Assembly (NCBI GenBank): GCA_016617785.1
Contig: JADILM010000002.1
Location: 1,426,001-1,490,000, forward strand
Direction of reading: 5' to 3'
Length of the DNA: 64,000 bases
Source of the DNA: Sporobolomyces roseus
Lineage: Eukaryota; Basidiomycota; Microbotryomycetes; Sporidiobolales; Sporidiobolaceae
Shown: positions 47,828 to 60,100 of the stretch, piece by piece
Numbering within the stretch: position 1 is the first letter of the stretch
Layout of the letters: the number at the start of each line of letters is the position of its first letter
Made by a program: the position numbers and the translations under genes
Notes under the pieces: model-generated
Databases searched by the model: none
What the model saw: only the letters and a program-made list of their open reading frames with translations
What the model was told of the DNA's origin: nothing

Positions 47828-50660
47828 CTAGGGGATAGGCAAGATGTGAGAAGGAGCGGCTCCGGGTGGTAGGACGCGAGGTATAGAGCGACGTGGACCC
47901 AGAAAAGCAGCAGCGGGTGCTGTGAGAGCAACAGGTATGGAGAGCGAATCGAGAGGCGAAAATGAGTTGATCGGTAGCGATGTCGAAGAGCGATGAACAG
48001 GGCGTGATATAGTCGTCGATTCCTTCGGAGTAGTATTCGATGTCGTCCAGTGCGAGAAGGGAGGAGACGGAGAGATCATTTGACCGGGAGGAACGAAAGA
48101 CGAAGGGCGAACTTGTAGTTGCGGAAGGTGACCGAACGAGTCCTTCGATGAGCTCGTCTCTGTCGTGATATCTCGGGTATGTTCTTCCTCCTTCGTGACG
48201 TGAGAGGAGGGAAAGGGTCGTCGTTGAGGGGGAGTATTCGAGGCAGCAGGATCGGAGAAGAGGAGGGTCGATGAGTGAAGTCGATGAGGAGCGGGGAAGG
48301 GAATCGTAGAATCGGAGGCCATGAAAGGGATGTTGTCCGGAGTGTATGAGAGACGAGGCGGAAAGCTGAGGGGGCGGAAGAATGAGGGAGGACGGTCGGA
48401 GGTTGTGCGAAGACTATCAAGTCGAGGTGATTGCTGGAAGCTCGCAGAGCCGGTGAAGGCCCTCGAGGTTTGAGGCCGATTGGGATAGCTTGTCGATGGC
48501 TTTGTCCAACCTTGAACATTGCTGATTTCCTCTCCATCGCCCAACAAGCTCATTCCTTCCTCTGTTCTCCTATCTTCCTCGTTGCTCCAAGCATGTTTAC
48601 CTCGTCCTCTTGCCTTCTTCGATACTCGTTGGCCATTCTCGTCAATTCTCGTGCCTTCGAGCGAAACTCTTTGACCTCCTTCGCGCATCAAGCTTCGCAA
48701 TTCTTCATCCAAGCCTTTCTCTCCCCTTTCGTCCGTCTCTGCCTGTCGAAACTGAGGGCGTGCCGCACCGTTGACTACCTCGTAGTCGTCCTTTCGACCT
48801 TCCTCCAGCAAGTCTTGGGTCATCTCGACTTTCCCGCCTCGAGCAACGAATCTTGTCTCTTCTGCAATTTCCCTCGCCAGATCAGTGATGCGGAGGCACT
48901 TGACGAATGCGGGCCACTTTTTCGTCTGTTGCAGAATTGGGTTTCCATCAGGCTTTGTTGGAGGCAGGTCGCCTGAGCGCTTCGGAAGTTTCGGTTTCGC
49001 TAGTCGAAGACGATCTTTCTCTCGTTCCTTGACTTGCTTGTCCCATGCAGACCATTCGGCGAAGGTGAGATGTTTGCCGGGTGCGGGAGGAGGATCATCT
49101 TCTGATTTCTCGCCGAGAAGAGGAGTCGAGTCGAGCAGGATTGGCGAAGCGAGAGCGCGGTAAGGTAGGTAGGAGAAAGCTTTGACGTGCATGAAGGCTG
49201 TGTATGTAGAGCTTCAGCGTCTAGTTGGAAAGATCAGAGGAGGACGAGGCATCTACCGAAGAGCATCATTTCAAAGCAAGACAGAAGTCCAGCAATTCCT
49301 ATCACGATGTCTTCTGCCGTCCAGTAGGTCCGACTCTTGATGACTCCAATCGTGACGAGAAGACTGAGTGCACTCTCTTGCCAGAAGGTGAAGAAGACGA
49401 CAAGCTTGACAGCGAGAAACTGGTTGAAATCGAGAAATCAAAACCGAGTCAGTGGATGAAGACGGCACAAGAAGCTCAGAGCTGACCTTGAGAATCGGAG
49501 AGTAAGGTTCGAGTTCCTTCTTGAGTACGACATAGAGCTGCAATTACGAATAGAGTTTAGCAAATTCCGAGGTTTCGTCGTCTCGCAAAGATCGGAAAAC
49601 AACGAAGCTCACCTGAAGTACAGCGTACATCGCTACGGTGACCGAGATAGTAATCGTTGCGCTTGACCAAACGTGCACGAACTTGGGCGACCACGAAACG
49701 AGGCAGTAATAGTCGAAGTAGTGGGAAACGACAGCAGCGAGAGTTGTCAAAGGTCGGATGATAACATACTGTCCAACCCAAACTCTCATCCACCAGAGGA
49801 AAGCCTAAGATAAGACTGGTCAGTCAGTAGTAGCGAAATTGAGCAGCACGGCAAGATAGCCTCACTTCTCCCTCTCCTCCCTCTTTACCCGGTCGCCATT
49901 TGACAAAACCTAGCGGCCAGATCCATTTCTTCACTCGCACTCCTTTAACCGTCGATCTCAGCTGAGCTGTACGTTCCGCTTGGGTCCTGTAGGGTTGAGG
50001 AAACGGTTCCTCCGGCGTCGGACGAGGATTCGAAAGGTACGAAAGCAAGAGGTAGAAGAAAGAACTGATGATTATCGCTTCATACTGTGTCGCGATGGAC
50101 TCGTTAGCTTCAATCTGTCAAGAGAGTAGACTTAAGGCAGCGAAACGAACGCAATCTCGCGCTAGTTGCCAATAGAGAGCGTCGTGGACGAAATAGTAGC
50201 TCATGAAACTACACCAGCCGTCTGTAGCGACGAAGAGTCAGCTAGAGTCGCTGTTCGATACTTCCGAGTCAGCGAGACTTACAGATGATCGGCATGAACA
50301 GAATCCGAACGATCATCCGTTGTTCAGACGGATGATAGAAGAAAGACTGCGAGGTTTTCGATCAGCACAGCGTCATTCATGAGAGGAGTCGTCGCTCACC
50401 AAGTGCTTCATGATCAACCTGGCCAAGTGACAAGTCGAGAGCGAGTCAGTCCCCAAGCTGACGAAGGGAAGAAGCACTCATCGCGAAGAGACGAACCAAA
50501 CGGAAGCCCACGTCGCAATGATCGAGAACAATCCCGCTACGAGCCAGCCCACATCGTGCGCCTTGAAGTTCAGATCACCATTTGTGAAAAAGGGGACGGG
50601 ATCTCGAGGCAGGACCTCCGGCAGTGGACAGCCGCTGTCGGCGTAGTGAACCTCGCTCAT
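47828..50660 (-). CDS. TMEM184/DUF300 (organic solute transporter alpha-like) membrane protein
   Basis: Multi-pass membrane protein of the DUF300 family (yeast YKR051W, human TMEM184, plant LAZ1); the biochemical role is poorly defined, with vacuolar or endosomal trafficking and solute transport proposed. The N-terminus (MSEVHYADSGC, start 50660) precedes the first membrane segment (VGWLVAGLFSIIATWASVW). Family blocks: ISSFFYLLLSYLSNPRPTPE, KKWIWPLGFVKWRPG, VGQYVIIRPLTTLAAVVSHY, ATITISVTVAMYAVLQ, LYVVLKKELEPYSPILK, and TAEDIVIGIAGLLSCFEMML with FMHVKAFSYLPYR. About seven membrane segments are expected. A long hydrophilic cytosolic tail of some 430 residues, Ser/Pro-rich, ends at 47828 and is longer than in the animal proteins. 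About eight short introns sit in the membrane part. Confidence 0.9.
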
Positions 50661-51509
50661 TCAGACGACTTCCTTTCCCACTGAGTCGAGGTGAATGTTG
50701 TAGTGTGTCTCTACTATCACTGGTCGAGCTGGGCTATTACGGGATGAGAGGGGAACGTTGAAGGAGGAGAACCGAGAGTTGAGGTGTTTCGTCGATGAGG
50801 AGTCTGAAGAAGAGCGTGAAGAGTCGTAAGGAGTCGTACTGAGGTCGTGAGTGGGTCGTGGGTGGTTCGTAAGTGGGCCGTAAGTAGTCTTTGAAGTGTC
50901 GTGGGGTTGTCGTAAAGGTGAGAGATGGAGGAGACCCTGGAGCAAGATCCGCTTAGCCCTCGATCGATTGAGTGACTTCGAGGAGTCAGCGTCGGGACGG
51001 GCGTACCCTCGAAGTCAGCGTCGGGAAGGGCGTACAGTATCATCCGAAATCTGTCGCCAAGCGAAGAGAAGATGGGAGAAGTGAAATTCATGAAACGGGT
51101 ATCGATCTTGCGAAGGTGAGCTCGAGCATTTTCCCTTCTTTCCTCTTTCCATCCTGCTTCTCCTTACTCCCTTCATAAAGAGCGTGAAGCATGTACTCGC
51201 ACATCTACCACTCCGTGTCCAGTAGCCGCCTTTAGAGTGAATCTGCCGAGACAGGCAGTGAAACTTTGTTAGAAATGCTCCTGAACGAAGAAAATGCTCT
51301 TTGAAGCATCTCGTCTCTGTCGGAAGTCGTGTGTCTCTGGAACATAGCATCCATTCTCGGAAGAATTCGCTTTCTAGAAGCTCCTCCATCAAAGTTCTCG
51401 ACGAGTGCGTTCCAATCGAGACGACTTTGTCACTTCCTTCGTCCCCATCCCCTTCACCCTCCTCTTCTCCCTCCTCCCTTCCTCCCGTGATTGAACTCAA
51501 ACTATCGGA
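50661..51509. other. Divergent intergenic region with short direct repeats
   Basis: Between the TMEM184-like start (-) and the next Ser-rich gene (+). It contains GTCGT/TCGTAAGT-rich degenerate repeats (50790-50920) and two near-identical direct repeats (listed separately). No coding sequence is supported. Confidence 0.5.
50980..51036. repeat. Two near-identical 23-bp direct repeats
   Basis: The block AGTCAGCGTCGGGAMGGGCG plus TAC occurs twice, about 33 bp apart start to start, differing at one internal base (C in the first copy, A in the second). They lie in the divergent promoter between the TMEM184-like gene and the Ser-rich gene. Confidence 0.75.
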
Positions 51510-52600
51510 ATGCCCCCACTCGGAGCTTCTCCAGTCATATCTCGTTCCTCCATCTCCTCCATCTCGACAGATTACGTTCAGCCTGGTCCAAAGGTCAAGA
51601 GACGTCTGCGTTCAATTCTCAATCGAGGTCCTCCTGTAGATCGTCACGTGAGTCCGAACAATCAGTCAAGCACACTGCGGACAGCTAACATTTGACCTAT
51701 TCACAGGAAGCGTACCTTCATTCGATGAGTTGTGATAGTCTCGCGGCGAAATCTACTCCAGTCGCCCCTATGATCGCTCGCTCGAATCCTCGACCTCCCA
51801 CTTCTCGTCAAAACAGTGAAGCATCTCGTCGACCGGGAGTAGCCCTTTCGATCGCTTCCGAGATTTCACTTTCCAACTACAGCCCCGATCCCTCTTCATC
51901 TCCCTCTTCTGCCGCTTCTTCTACTTTCTCCCATCGTTCCCAAACTATTTCTCTACCTCCTCCTCCGAGATCGGCCCCTCCCAACTGTCCCCTCCCTCCT
52001 CCTCCTACCGATTGTCTCCCTTTCGACAACCCTCTCCATCGATGCGGAACCGCTTCCTACCAAGATGGCTCACTCCGTTCTCCAAGTCTGTCCCCTCTCC
52101 ATCACCGAGTCATCTCGAAATCGAAAGACTTGATCAACATTTCCGTCTCTTCGATCTGGACTTCTACTCCCGACCTACACTTCCCAGGGGAGCACAAGAC
52201 CTCATCGATCGCCTCATCCGAGATAGACCACCTCGACCACCTCGACTATACCTCAGTCGATGAAGACCTCCTCGAATCATCGAAACGTCCCTCCCTTTCG
52301 ACCTCAACTTCATCCTCGAGTGACTCCTCCGCCGATCAGATCAAGTTCCTGAGCGTATTCGATCGTGAACCTAGTCTCACTATCCCGATCCCAGCTCCTT
52401 CTCCCGCCGTCTCTCCCAGAAGTTCAACTCAACCAGTTTTCGATCCTCCCGAATCTGATTCGGTGCCCGTCATGAGCGGAGGATTCAATTGGACTCCTAC
52501 TGAGAAGTTGTTGTTGACGCCGAAGGATAAGGCGAGGTTGAATGAGATCATGGGCGTCAAGATTCCGAAGAATGAGTTTGGGGGAAGAAAGTGTAGATAG
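51510..52600 (+). CDS. Ser/Pro-rich protein with conserved-looking C-terminus
   Basis: Not recognised. Two exons (51510-51647 and 51707-52600) join in frame to 343 residues. The first exon carries a basic motif (KVKRRLRSILNRGPP). The second opens EAYLHSMSCDSLAAKS, then runs through Ser/Pro-rich low-complexity sequence. A more ordered C-terminus follows: GGFNWTPTEKLLLTPKDKAR, then LNEIMGVKIPKNEFGGRKCR at the end. That charged terminal block with aromatic and Leu residues is the likeliest functional part. The ATG at 51510 is the first that keeps frame with exon 2, but a further upstream exon cannot be excluded. Poly-Ser runs lie near 52300-52330. Confidence 0.68.
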
Positions 52601-52840
52601 AAAGTTGGCTGAGGAGGGTCTTGTTTTTGGTCTTATGTGTTGTTCTGGTTTAGTCGTCCTTGGGTCTGTATCGTCGAGCAGAAGTGGTGAAAGCGGTCTT
52701 GTCTGTGAATAGTAATCTCGACGTGAAACGGCAGCGGATGAGAGAAGAAGAAAAGAGAAAAAACTGGACTCGTTTTGCACTCAAAGTCCTTACTACCTTG
52801 TTTCTCTTGACACGCCAACCCTTGGAGCTGTCGTCAACCC
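52601..52840. other. Convergent 3' region
   Basis: Between the stop codons of the Ser-rich gene (+) and the dehydrogenase-like gene (-). No gene is seen. Confidence 0.55.
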
Positions 52841-54043
52841 CTATGCTTTGCTATTCTCGAAGACCTCCTTCAATTTCTCCCAAGTCTGTTTCGCGACACC
52901 TCGATCTTCTTTCGCCCATTCCGGTACTCCCAAACCCTTCATCCTAACTCCACTAAACCTCAAACTCTCATCTTTCCTTCCCTCCTCATTGACCGCGACG
53001 TAGAATGGGATTTGAGCGTAAGTTTCGGGAGTGTTGCAATAGGGTGCGTAGCGAGCTAGGAGTGGACCGAAGAGGTTTTGAGCCCAGAGTATGGGGGTAG
53101 GGAAGCCGGCGGAAGTTCCAGCGGTCGTTTGAACGTAGCCGGGGAAGAGGTGGTACGCTTTCAGTTGAGGGAATTCGCGAGGGAATTGCTAGTGAATCGC
53201 AAGTTGACGAACTGTCAGCCTCATCTCACGGCAGATGCTGTCGCACAGAGAGGGAGAAAATATCACTCACAGCAGCCATAGCGTCACCTAGCGCACCATC
53301 TTGCGCACCCTGATTGATGATCCTCCTCAATTTCCACATTCCTTCCAAACTTCCTTTCAAATCGACATCATTCAGATCAGGTGGAGACGAGTTTGCTCCT
53401 CCTGGAGAGAGGATCGAGATCCAAGTATCTTTAAGAGTGTTCGACGAGGCGAGGGAGTAGGCGAGTCCGAAACGAGACAGAGTCTGAATGGCGAAATGAG
53501 AATTGTGACCTTGTGAAGTGAGAGAAGTATCTCCGTTCGGTGGTCCTCCTACACAATCAGAAGCGTGTCAGTTCCAGGTGACAGTGATAGAAGTACGGTC
53601 GAGGGACAGCGAGTGGAGACGGATGACATTAAGGTTTCGCTCACCTTGGGTCGTTACGAGATAATGGATTTCCCCTCCCGATTTCTGCTTGAGCTCTTCT
53701 GCGACTCTCTTGACTTCAGTCGTCGAACTATCGTTGCGAAAAGGGAGCAAGGAAGAGAGATGAGCCCCCACATCGACAGGAGAGAAGAAGAGGAAAAGAG
53801 GAAGGAGACTGACCTGAGATCTGCTTGAATAAACTCGTACTTTGCACCAGCCCTTCCTACTCGTTTCAACTCTTCGATGACTTTGTCCCCCCTCTCCTTG
53901 TTTCTTCCGATGACGAAGACGTTTGCGCCTGCTTCCGAGAATCGTTTTGCGAGGGCTGCACCTATTCCAGTCGTTCCACCTGATACACACGAGGTCTTGC
54001 CTGTGAGATTGATTTGCTCGTTCTTCTTTGCGTAGATTGACAT
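52841..54043 (-). CDS. Short-chain dehydrogenase/reductase family protein lacking the usual YxxxK
   Basis: NAD(P)-binding Rossmann protein. From the start at 54043: a short tail, then TGKTSCVSGGTTGIGAALAKR, which carries the TGxxxGIG cofactor loop in the form SGGTTGIGAA, and a second strand ANVFVIGRNK where a basic residue after the strand suggests NADP. Then EFIQADLR (the Asp-Leu motif), IHYLVTTQG, and SHFAIQTLSRFGLAYSLA. Next come SILSPGGAN, a DVDLKGSLEG segment where the catalytic Tyr-x-x-x-Lys would be expected, and YHLFPGYVQT. The C-terminal exon ends VFENSKA at 52841. No clear YxxxK is visible, so reductase activity is doubtful. About four introns. It is divergent from the CLPTM1 gene, with only 149 bp between the two ATGs. 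Confidence 0.82.
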
Positions 54044-54158
54044 TGTAGTTGGAGTGAAAAGTCGAAAGTTGATCCAAATTTCGATATCTCGATTCTTGCC
54101 TTCTCCCCTCTCACTCCAACTATCTTATAGCTTCGAACACTTGATCTAGAGTCCTAGA

Positions 54159-54164
54159 TATATA
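54159..54164 (+). promoter_or_regulatory. Possible TATA-like element
   Basis: A TATATA run about 30 bp before the ATG of the CLPTM1 family gene, in a 149-bp divergent promoter shared with the dehydrogenase-like gene. It is close to the start codon, which would give a very short leader, so the role is uncertain. Confidence 0.25.
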
Positions 54165-54192
54165 GCCCGGTTACTCTACTCTACTGAGCAGA

Positions 54193-56868
54193 ATGGCCGA
54201 CGTTCAACCTGCTCCACCTGCGGGTCAACCTCAAACGAGTATATTTGGCTCTCCCTTGGTCAAAGCCTGCCTTCAAGCTGGTGCGATATGGTATATATCT
54301 CAAGCATTCTTTGGCAGTACGTCAAGCTTCTCCATTCTACCCTCTTTCGGGGATTCCGCTAAATCCGGTTGAATCGTTATCTCCGCAGAGAAAGCAGTCA
54401 CGGAACCTCCTGTTACTCCCTCAAACCTGAATCATCAAGATCCAGCCTCACCCGTCACTGCTCCTCCTCCCCTCGCGAATCGCAATACGAAACCTCTCCC
54501 CTCCGCAATCTCCCTTTTCCAACCCGGAACTTACTTCGATGTCGCATTCCAATTATCGACCCTCGACGACGAGGAAGCGAAAGCGAATCCGATGAGAGTA
54601 CTCAACAGTGAAGAAGGATTACCGGGAACGGTCATCGAGGGGATTAAATGGAAAAACGAAGGATGGGAAGAGGTCTGGGAGACCGAATGGGATGTACCAG
54701 CTGTACGTCTCTCGTTAATCTCACAGTGCGCGTACGTCGCTCACGAGTAGTCTATCGACAGGCGGTACAAAACAATGGATCGCTTTACCTCGACGTATTC
54801 ATGGTTTACTCTTCGCACAACACCAACGAAAAGGATCGACCTGACGTCCCTCACGGTGGCTTCAACTTTGATGGTTCTCGAGGCGAACATCGACCTGCAG
54901 AATGGGTCCACACTCGTAAACTCTTGACCAGGTACATGCCTCAACGCAAACAACGCACAACGAAGAAGCTTCTCTCGTCATCCTCGACTACCGAACCCTC
55001 AGAGGAAGAAGAGGAGGAAGATTCCCTATTCGCCAAGGCTCCTCGACCAGTCGTCTCCTTTTACCACCCGAATGTCTCCGTCGAAGTGGTGTGCGATTCA
55101 GGTCCTTTACCTTATCACACTCTTCCTCCCGCTATCAAGAGCAATATCCAACTTGCAAGACAGAAGACTTATGATGGGAAAGACGCATACCTTCCTCCTG
55201 TCTACGTCAACGATTTCTGGTTACTCAAAGGTGTAAGTCCTCCCGTTTCTCTTGATTCCCTCACCCGAATCTGATCAAAGTCTTGATCGTATCATTAGAA
55301 CATGAATCCTATCAATACGACAACCACCACATTACCTCTACGAATCAGTTTCAAGCCTACCTCACACTTCAAATTCCAACTGTTCGCATCGATGCAAGAT
55401 TCCTTTGAGAAACAATCTTCGTCACCTTCTCCCGGAGGACTGGGCGGTGCTGCTGGAGGAAGTGGAAGCGAACTTGATGCGTTCAAGAGCATGTTGTTGG
55501 AGACTTCTCCTCTCTTGTTGATCACGACCGCGGTAGTTTCAGTTTTACATCTCTTGTGAGTCTAACACCTCCGGCTCGAGACCGATCGAATGCTGACTTT
55601 GGGATGTTGTACAGGTTTGAATTCTTGGCTTTCACTTCGGACGTCAAGCACTTCAGGACGAAGAAAGATATGGTTGGAGTATCGGTTCGAACGATTCTAG
55701 CAAACGTTTTCACTCAACTCGTCGTTCGTGAGTCTTACCCCTTCTCCCTCTCCGATCTATGATTCTCACGATGCTGAAGCTCTTCCATTGATGTACAGTC
55801 TTGTACCTACTCGACAGTTCAGAGGAAACGAGTTGGATGATCATCATGTCTTCAGGAATGGGACTCTTGATCGAAGCTTGGAAGATCTCGAAAGCTGTAG
55901 ACGTCAAAGTCGTTCGTGCTCAGCCCGGAGCATTGATCCCTTACAAGATCGAGATCAAGGATAAACATGTCCTGACGGAGGATGAGGAAAAGACGAAGGA
56001 GTACGATAAATTGGCTTACAAGGTGTGACTCAAACTTCTGACTACGACGATGAGACACATCTAAATAGATTTCCTTCGACAGTGGGTATCGATGACGATG
56101 TTGCCCCTCCTCGTCGCCTACACGGTCTACTCTCTTTTCCATAACGAGCACCGTTCTTGGTGGTCTTTCGCAATCGGAACTCTCTACTCGTTCATCTCTC
56201 TGATGGGTTTCGTTCAACTTATCCCTCAATTGGTCATCAACTATGTATGTTCCTGATCAAGCTCTTCTGTCGATCTCGTCGAGCTGACCCTGCTCTGATG
56301 AGAATCGCAGAAACTGAAATCAGTCGCACATATCCCGATGAAAGCGATGAGTGAGTCCCTACCTTCTCGCGTCCTTTCCTTGTGATCAGAAATTGACCCG
56401 ATTCTCTGTTCTCGCTCAAAGTGTTCAAATTCACGACGACGATCATCGACGACTTCTTCAGTTTCATCGTCAAGTAAGCTCATGCTCGTTCCTCTCGAGA
56501 TCACCGTCGAGCTGTTCTGACTCTCCTTGATCTCGATAGAATGCCAATGCTTCACCGACTCGCTTGTTTCCGAGACGATGTCGTTTTCATTATCTTGCTG
56601 TACCAAATGTGGCTCTACAAGGTCGATCCTACTCGAGAGAACGAATACGGTCCGGTTCCCTCTCACTCCTTGCTTTCCTCTGTCCGAAAGCTCACTATTT
56701 CGAGTTGGCGCGACAGGTCAAAAACTCACTGATGAGGAAGCTCGCAAGATCCTCGAGTTACAGGAGAAGAAGGAACAAGAGAAGGGAAAGAAGGTCAAAG
56801 CGGTCGCAGGAGAGAAGAAGGAGCAAACGAAGGCGGTCGCAGAGAAGGAGACGAAGAAAGACAAGTAA
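54193..56868 (+). CDS. CLPTM1 family multi-pass membrane protein
   Basis: Homologue of human CLPTM1/CLPTM1L, ER membrane proteins involved in receptor trafficking and, for CLPTM1L, lipid scrambling for GPI synthesis. Start 54193 (MADVQPAPPAGQ). An N-terminal membrane segment (KACLQAGAIWYISQAFFG) is followed by a large luminal part: LFQPGTYFDVAFQLS, LYLDVFMVYSSHN, LLTRYMPQRKQ, an acidic insertion, VSFYHPNVSVEVV and YLPPVYVNDFWLL. The membrane-rich C-terminal half includes LLITTAVVSVLHLL, FEFLAFTSDVKHFRTKKDMV, SWMIIMSSGMGLLIEAWKI, GALIPYKIEIKDKHVLT, LPLLVAYTVYSLF, FIIDDFF-type segment and FRDDVVFIILLYQMWLYKVD. A Lys/Glu-rich cytosolic tail ends at 56868. About nine short introns. Core motifs are complete, so the protein should be functional. 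Confidence 0.93.
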
Positions 56869-57145
56869 AGCAGCTCTCGCATCTTCAGTACCACATATCT
56901 CAGTACGAACGAACGAAAACAATAAACAGTTACTTGTGATTGCGATGTGTAGCTTGCGCGTAAGAGAGGAGACAGAGAAAGGAATACTGAAGACTACTCA
57001 AGAAATACGATTTTACGGAAAACGAAACACTATGTAAACGAAAGGTACTGCAAAGGATCGGAGAGTGACACAGAATAGGTGGGAGAAATAGGTCTATCGA
57101 CTACGGCGATGGAGAGATGTAGGGTATAACGGGGATTTCTAACTT
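56869..57145. other. Convergent 3' region
   Basis: Between the stop codons of the CLPTM1 family gene (+) and the RasGAP gene (-). No gene is seen. Confidence 0.55.
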
Positions 57146-60100
57146 TCAACTGGCTCTGCTGCCTTTTCGACCCATTGCGCGTGACAAGAGTCCACCTTTG
57201 CCTCCGCTGCTACTACTACTCGTCTCTTCATCTCCTCCTCCACTTCCATATCCGTACCTCGAACTTTTGCCCAATCCGAATCCTGCCATGATCCCTGCTG
57301 AACTCGCTCTTCTACCGGTGGGGGCGCTAACTTCAGCACTGATCGACATTGAGCTTGAGCTGCTTGGGATTCCTCCTCCAGATCGAGATGCGATGATAGG
57401 GGAAGAGATGGCAGTGGGTACGATCGAGCGGACAGGAGCGACGAAGGGTAATCCACGGAATTCTGATTCATAAGGCGTGCCGTTGCGAGAGGGAGAAGTA
57501 GGGGAAACGGGAGACATGGCGAGGTTCTCGTCGTTGTGAGCGGCTGAGACGGAGACCGAGTTGCCGAGGATGGAGGAGGAAGGAGAATGAAGTTGTGAAA
57601 GGTGAACGGTCGATGTCGTCGTTTCCTGAGTAATCCGAATACGGTTCGTCGTGGGAGGAAGTCGGTTAGAGCGACTCGCAGTCGAACCGGTAGAAGAGGA
57701 GTGAGTTGACGAGGCTTTGTTCATCGCGACGGATGAGATCGTCGGTGATGATCGAGCTATCAGAGAAGGAGGGAAGGAGTAATCGGGGATCGAAGAACCG
57801 TCCTGGAGGTCGAACAAGGTGTCGTCTTCGATGCAGGGTCCAGCTCTAACGTCGGCCGTCGTAGTTTTGATTCGATCGAGAACAGCAGGAGTGTCGACGC
57901 CGAAACCATTCGAAGGTTTCGTCTGGATCGAGGCGAGCAAAGCGAGATCTTCATTTGAGAGTGATTTGAGTACGCCGTCGGAGGTGATGCTTCTACCGGG
58001 CGATGATCCATTGATAGTGAAGCTGCGATGACTTCGACGAGACGCAGTGGAATTTCGAACGTTCGGCTCGTCGGTATCGCTCCGAGAAGTGGACTGAATC
58101 GTCGACGATACTACTGCTGCTGGCGGTGGAGGAGTCGTCGGTCGTAAAGGGTTCCGGATGTGAAGGAGTTCCTCGGTCGTTGACGCAGTCGAAGGTCTCG
58201 AAAGGGGAGCCGCTGGTGATGATGCCTTTCCTCTTTCTCGGAAACCAGAACCGTAGGATCCACTTGATGTTGCGGGACGTCCGGTCATACGACTCCCGAC
58301 ACGAGTACGAAGCTCAGGTTGCTTGAGACGGAGATCGTAGTAATTGAGAGTCGAGATCAATCCTCCTCCTCTCCTTCGCGATTCGTCGTAAGCTTCGGCA
58401 CATGCTTCGGCGAGGTCAACGAAACGTTGGGAGCCTCCTCCTCGAGTTGAAGCGACTGATGGAGTTTCGCTTCGACCGGTTCCAACAGATCCGTCTCGAT
58501 CGTGTGTAGCCTTATCAGCAGTCCAGCGAGCCAAATGGGTAGCGAGGAGGCCGAGTTCTCGAGGGAGATCGATCAGATGAGGGAGGAGTGCGACCCCTTC
58601 TTTTGCGAGGGGGTTGAGAGAGTTTCGAAGGCGATAAGGTGCGAGGTAGGTCGAAGCGAGAGCTGAAGTCCATTCTTGACGGTAAGCAGTGGCAGGTGCA
58701 GGAGTAGCTACGTGCTCGATAAAGTCGACGAAAGCGGCTCCGTTGTCTTGTACGAACGAGTTCATCGGTAACATCCAAGGTTCTTTTTGACCGAACGAAG
58801 AGAAATTGGCGAGACCTTGTAACGTTTTCGCGATGAGGGTGAGCGTTCGCTGAGACTTGGCATCCGGAGGGTTCGAAACGATGAAGAAGAGTCGAGGATT
58901 GAGAACGGCGGGAACGAAGAATCGGAGGAAAATGAATGCCGAAACTGAGGTCCATCGAGTATTCTTCTGATCTTGGCCTTGACCGTACTTGTCGACGACG
59001 ATCCTTTGTATGTGACCGAAGATCTGACGAAGATCCCTGATCGAGGCGGAGAATCGGGTCAGAACGAGTTCCAAATAAAGCTGAGGGAGAGGCAGAAACT
59101 CACTGAGGACACCTCTCTCTCGCATCATAGATTGAGTTCCATAGGGTAGTCGTCCATTCGTGGAGAGCGTGAATGTTCGAGACCAGCTCCTTATCTTTCC
59201 ATCCTGACTTGAGCTTCATCGGATCAATCTCAATCTCAACCTTGTCCTTGATGATCTTCCGAATCGTTTCACCGATTGACGCTTCCAGGTACTCGGCGCC
59301 GATGAGTCGAAGGTACAATTCGACAGATTTGGTGAGGATGGTGTTGCCTCGGAAGAGGATGGCGGATGATCGATTCAGTCGGTTGTTGTTGTCTACTTCG
59401 AGATCAGCGAGGCGAAGTAGGCGAGGGACCAAAAGACTTTCTGCTTGGTAGATCCGTAGGAGAATGTTGGTGAGTTCCTCGAGGTCCGACGGGAACTCGT
59501 GAGCGATGTCGGCGGCGAGATCGGCGTCAGGATCGTCGGTGAGGAGCTGTCATCAAAGTGACGGATCAGTCTCTCGCCAACGATACGAGGAGACGAATCA
59601 CTCAGAGACATACCTTGAGGATCCCTTCGTATTCTCGACTCGGTAGAACGATCTCTTCTCCCACTCGAATCCCCAGATTCAGTTCTCCAACGACATCCGC
59701 AACCTTGGCCGAATTCGCGGGCTTGACACTCCACCAGTCCTCGAAGAGCTCGTGACGGGGTAGATCGGGGACCCGAACTGTAGCGGTACCGAGGACGTGA
59801 ACGCGAGAAGAGCCTTTCATGGATTGTAACACTCGGATAGTGATGGGCGAAGTAAACGGAGGAAGATCGCTGTAGGTATCGAGAAGACTTCAGCATATGG
59901 ACAAGACAGATGAAAGAACTAACGAGAACTCACGAGAAGGTGAAAGATTCGTTCCAGAAAGGTGAACCTCCTTTCCGAACGGCTGTTCGAGCTACGACTT
60001 CTCCATCCATCTCCACCTCGCAATAAGATCCAGTACTCGAGTTCTCGTCACCCTGTCTCGTTCTCGGTGGAGGTAGGGAGGAAGCGATGGATTTGCTCGG

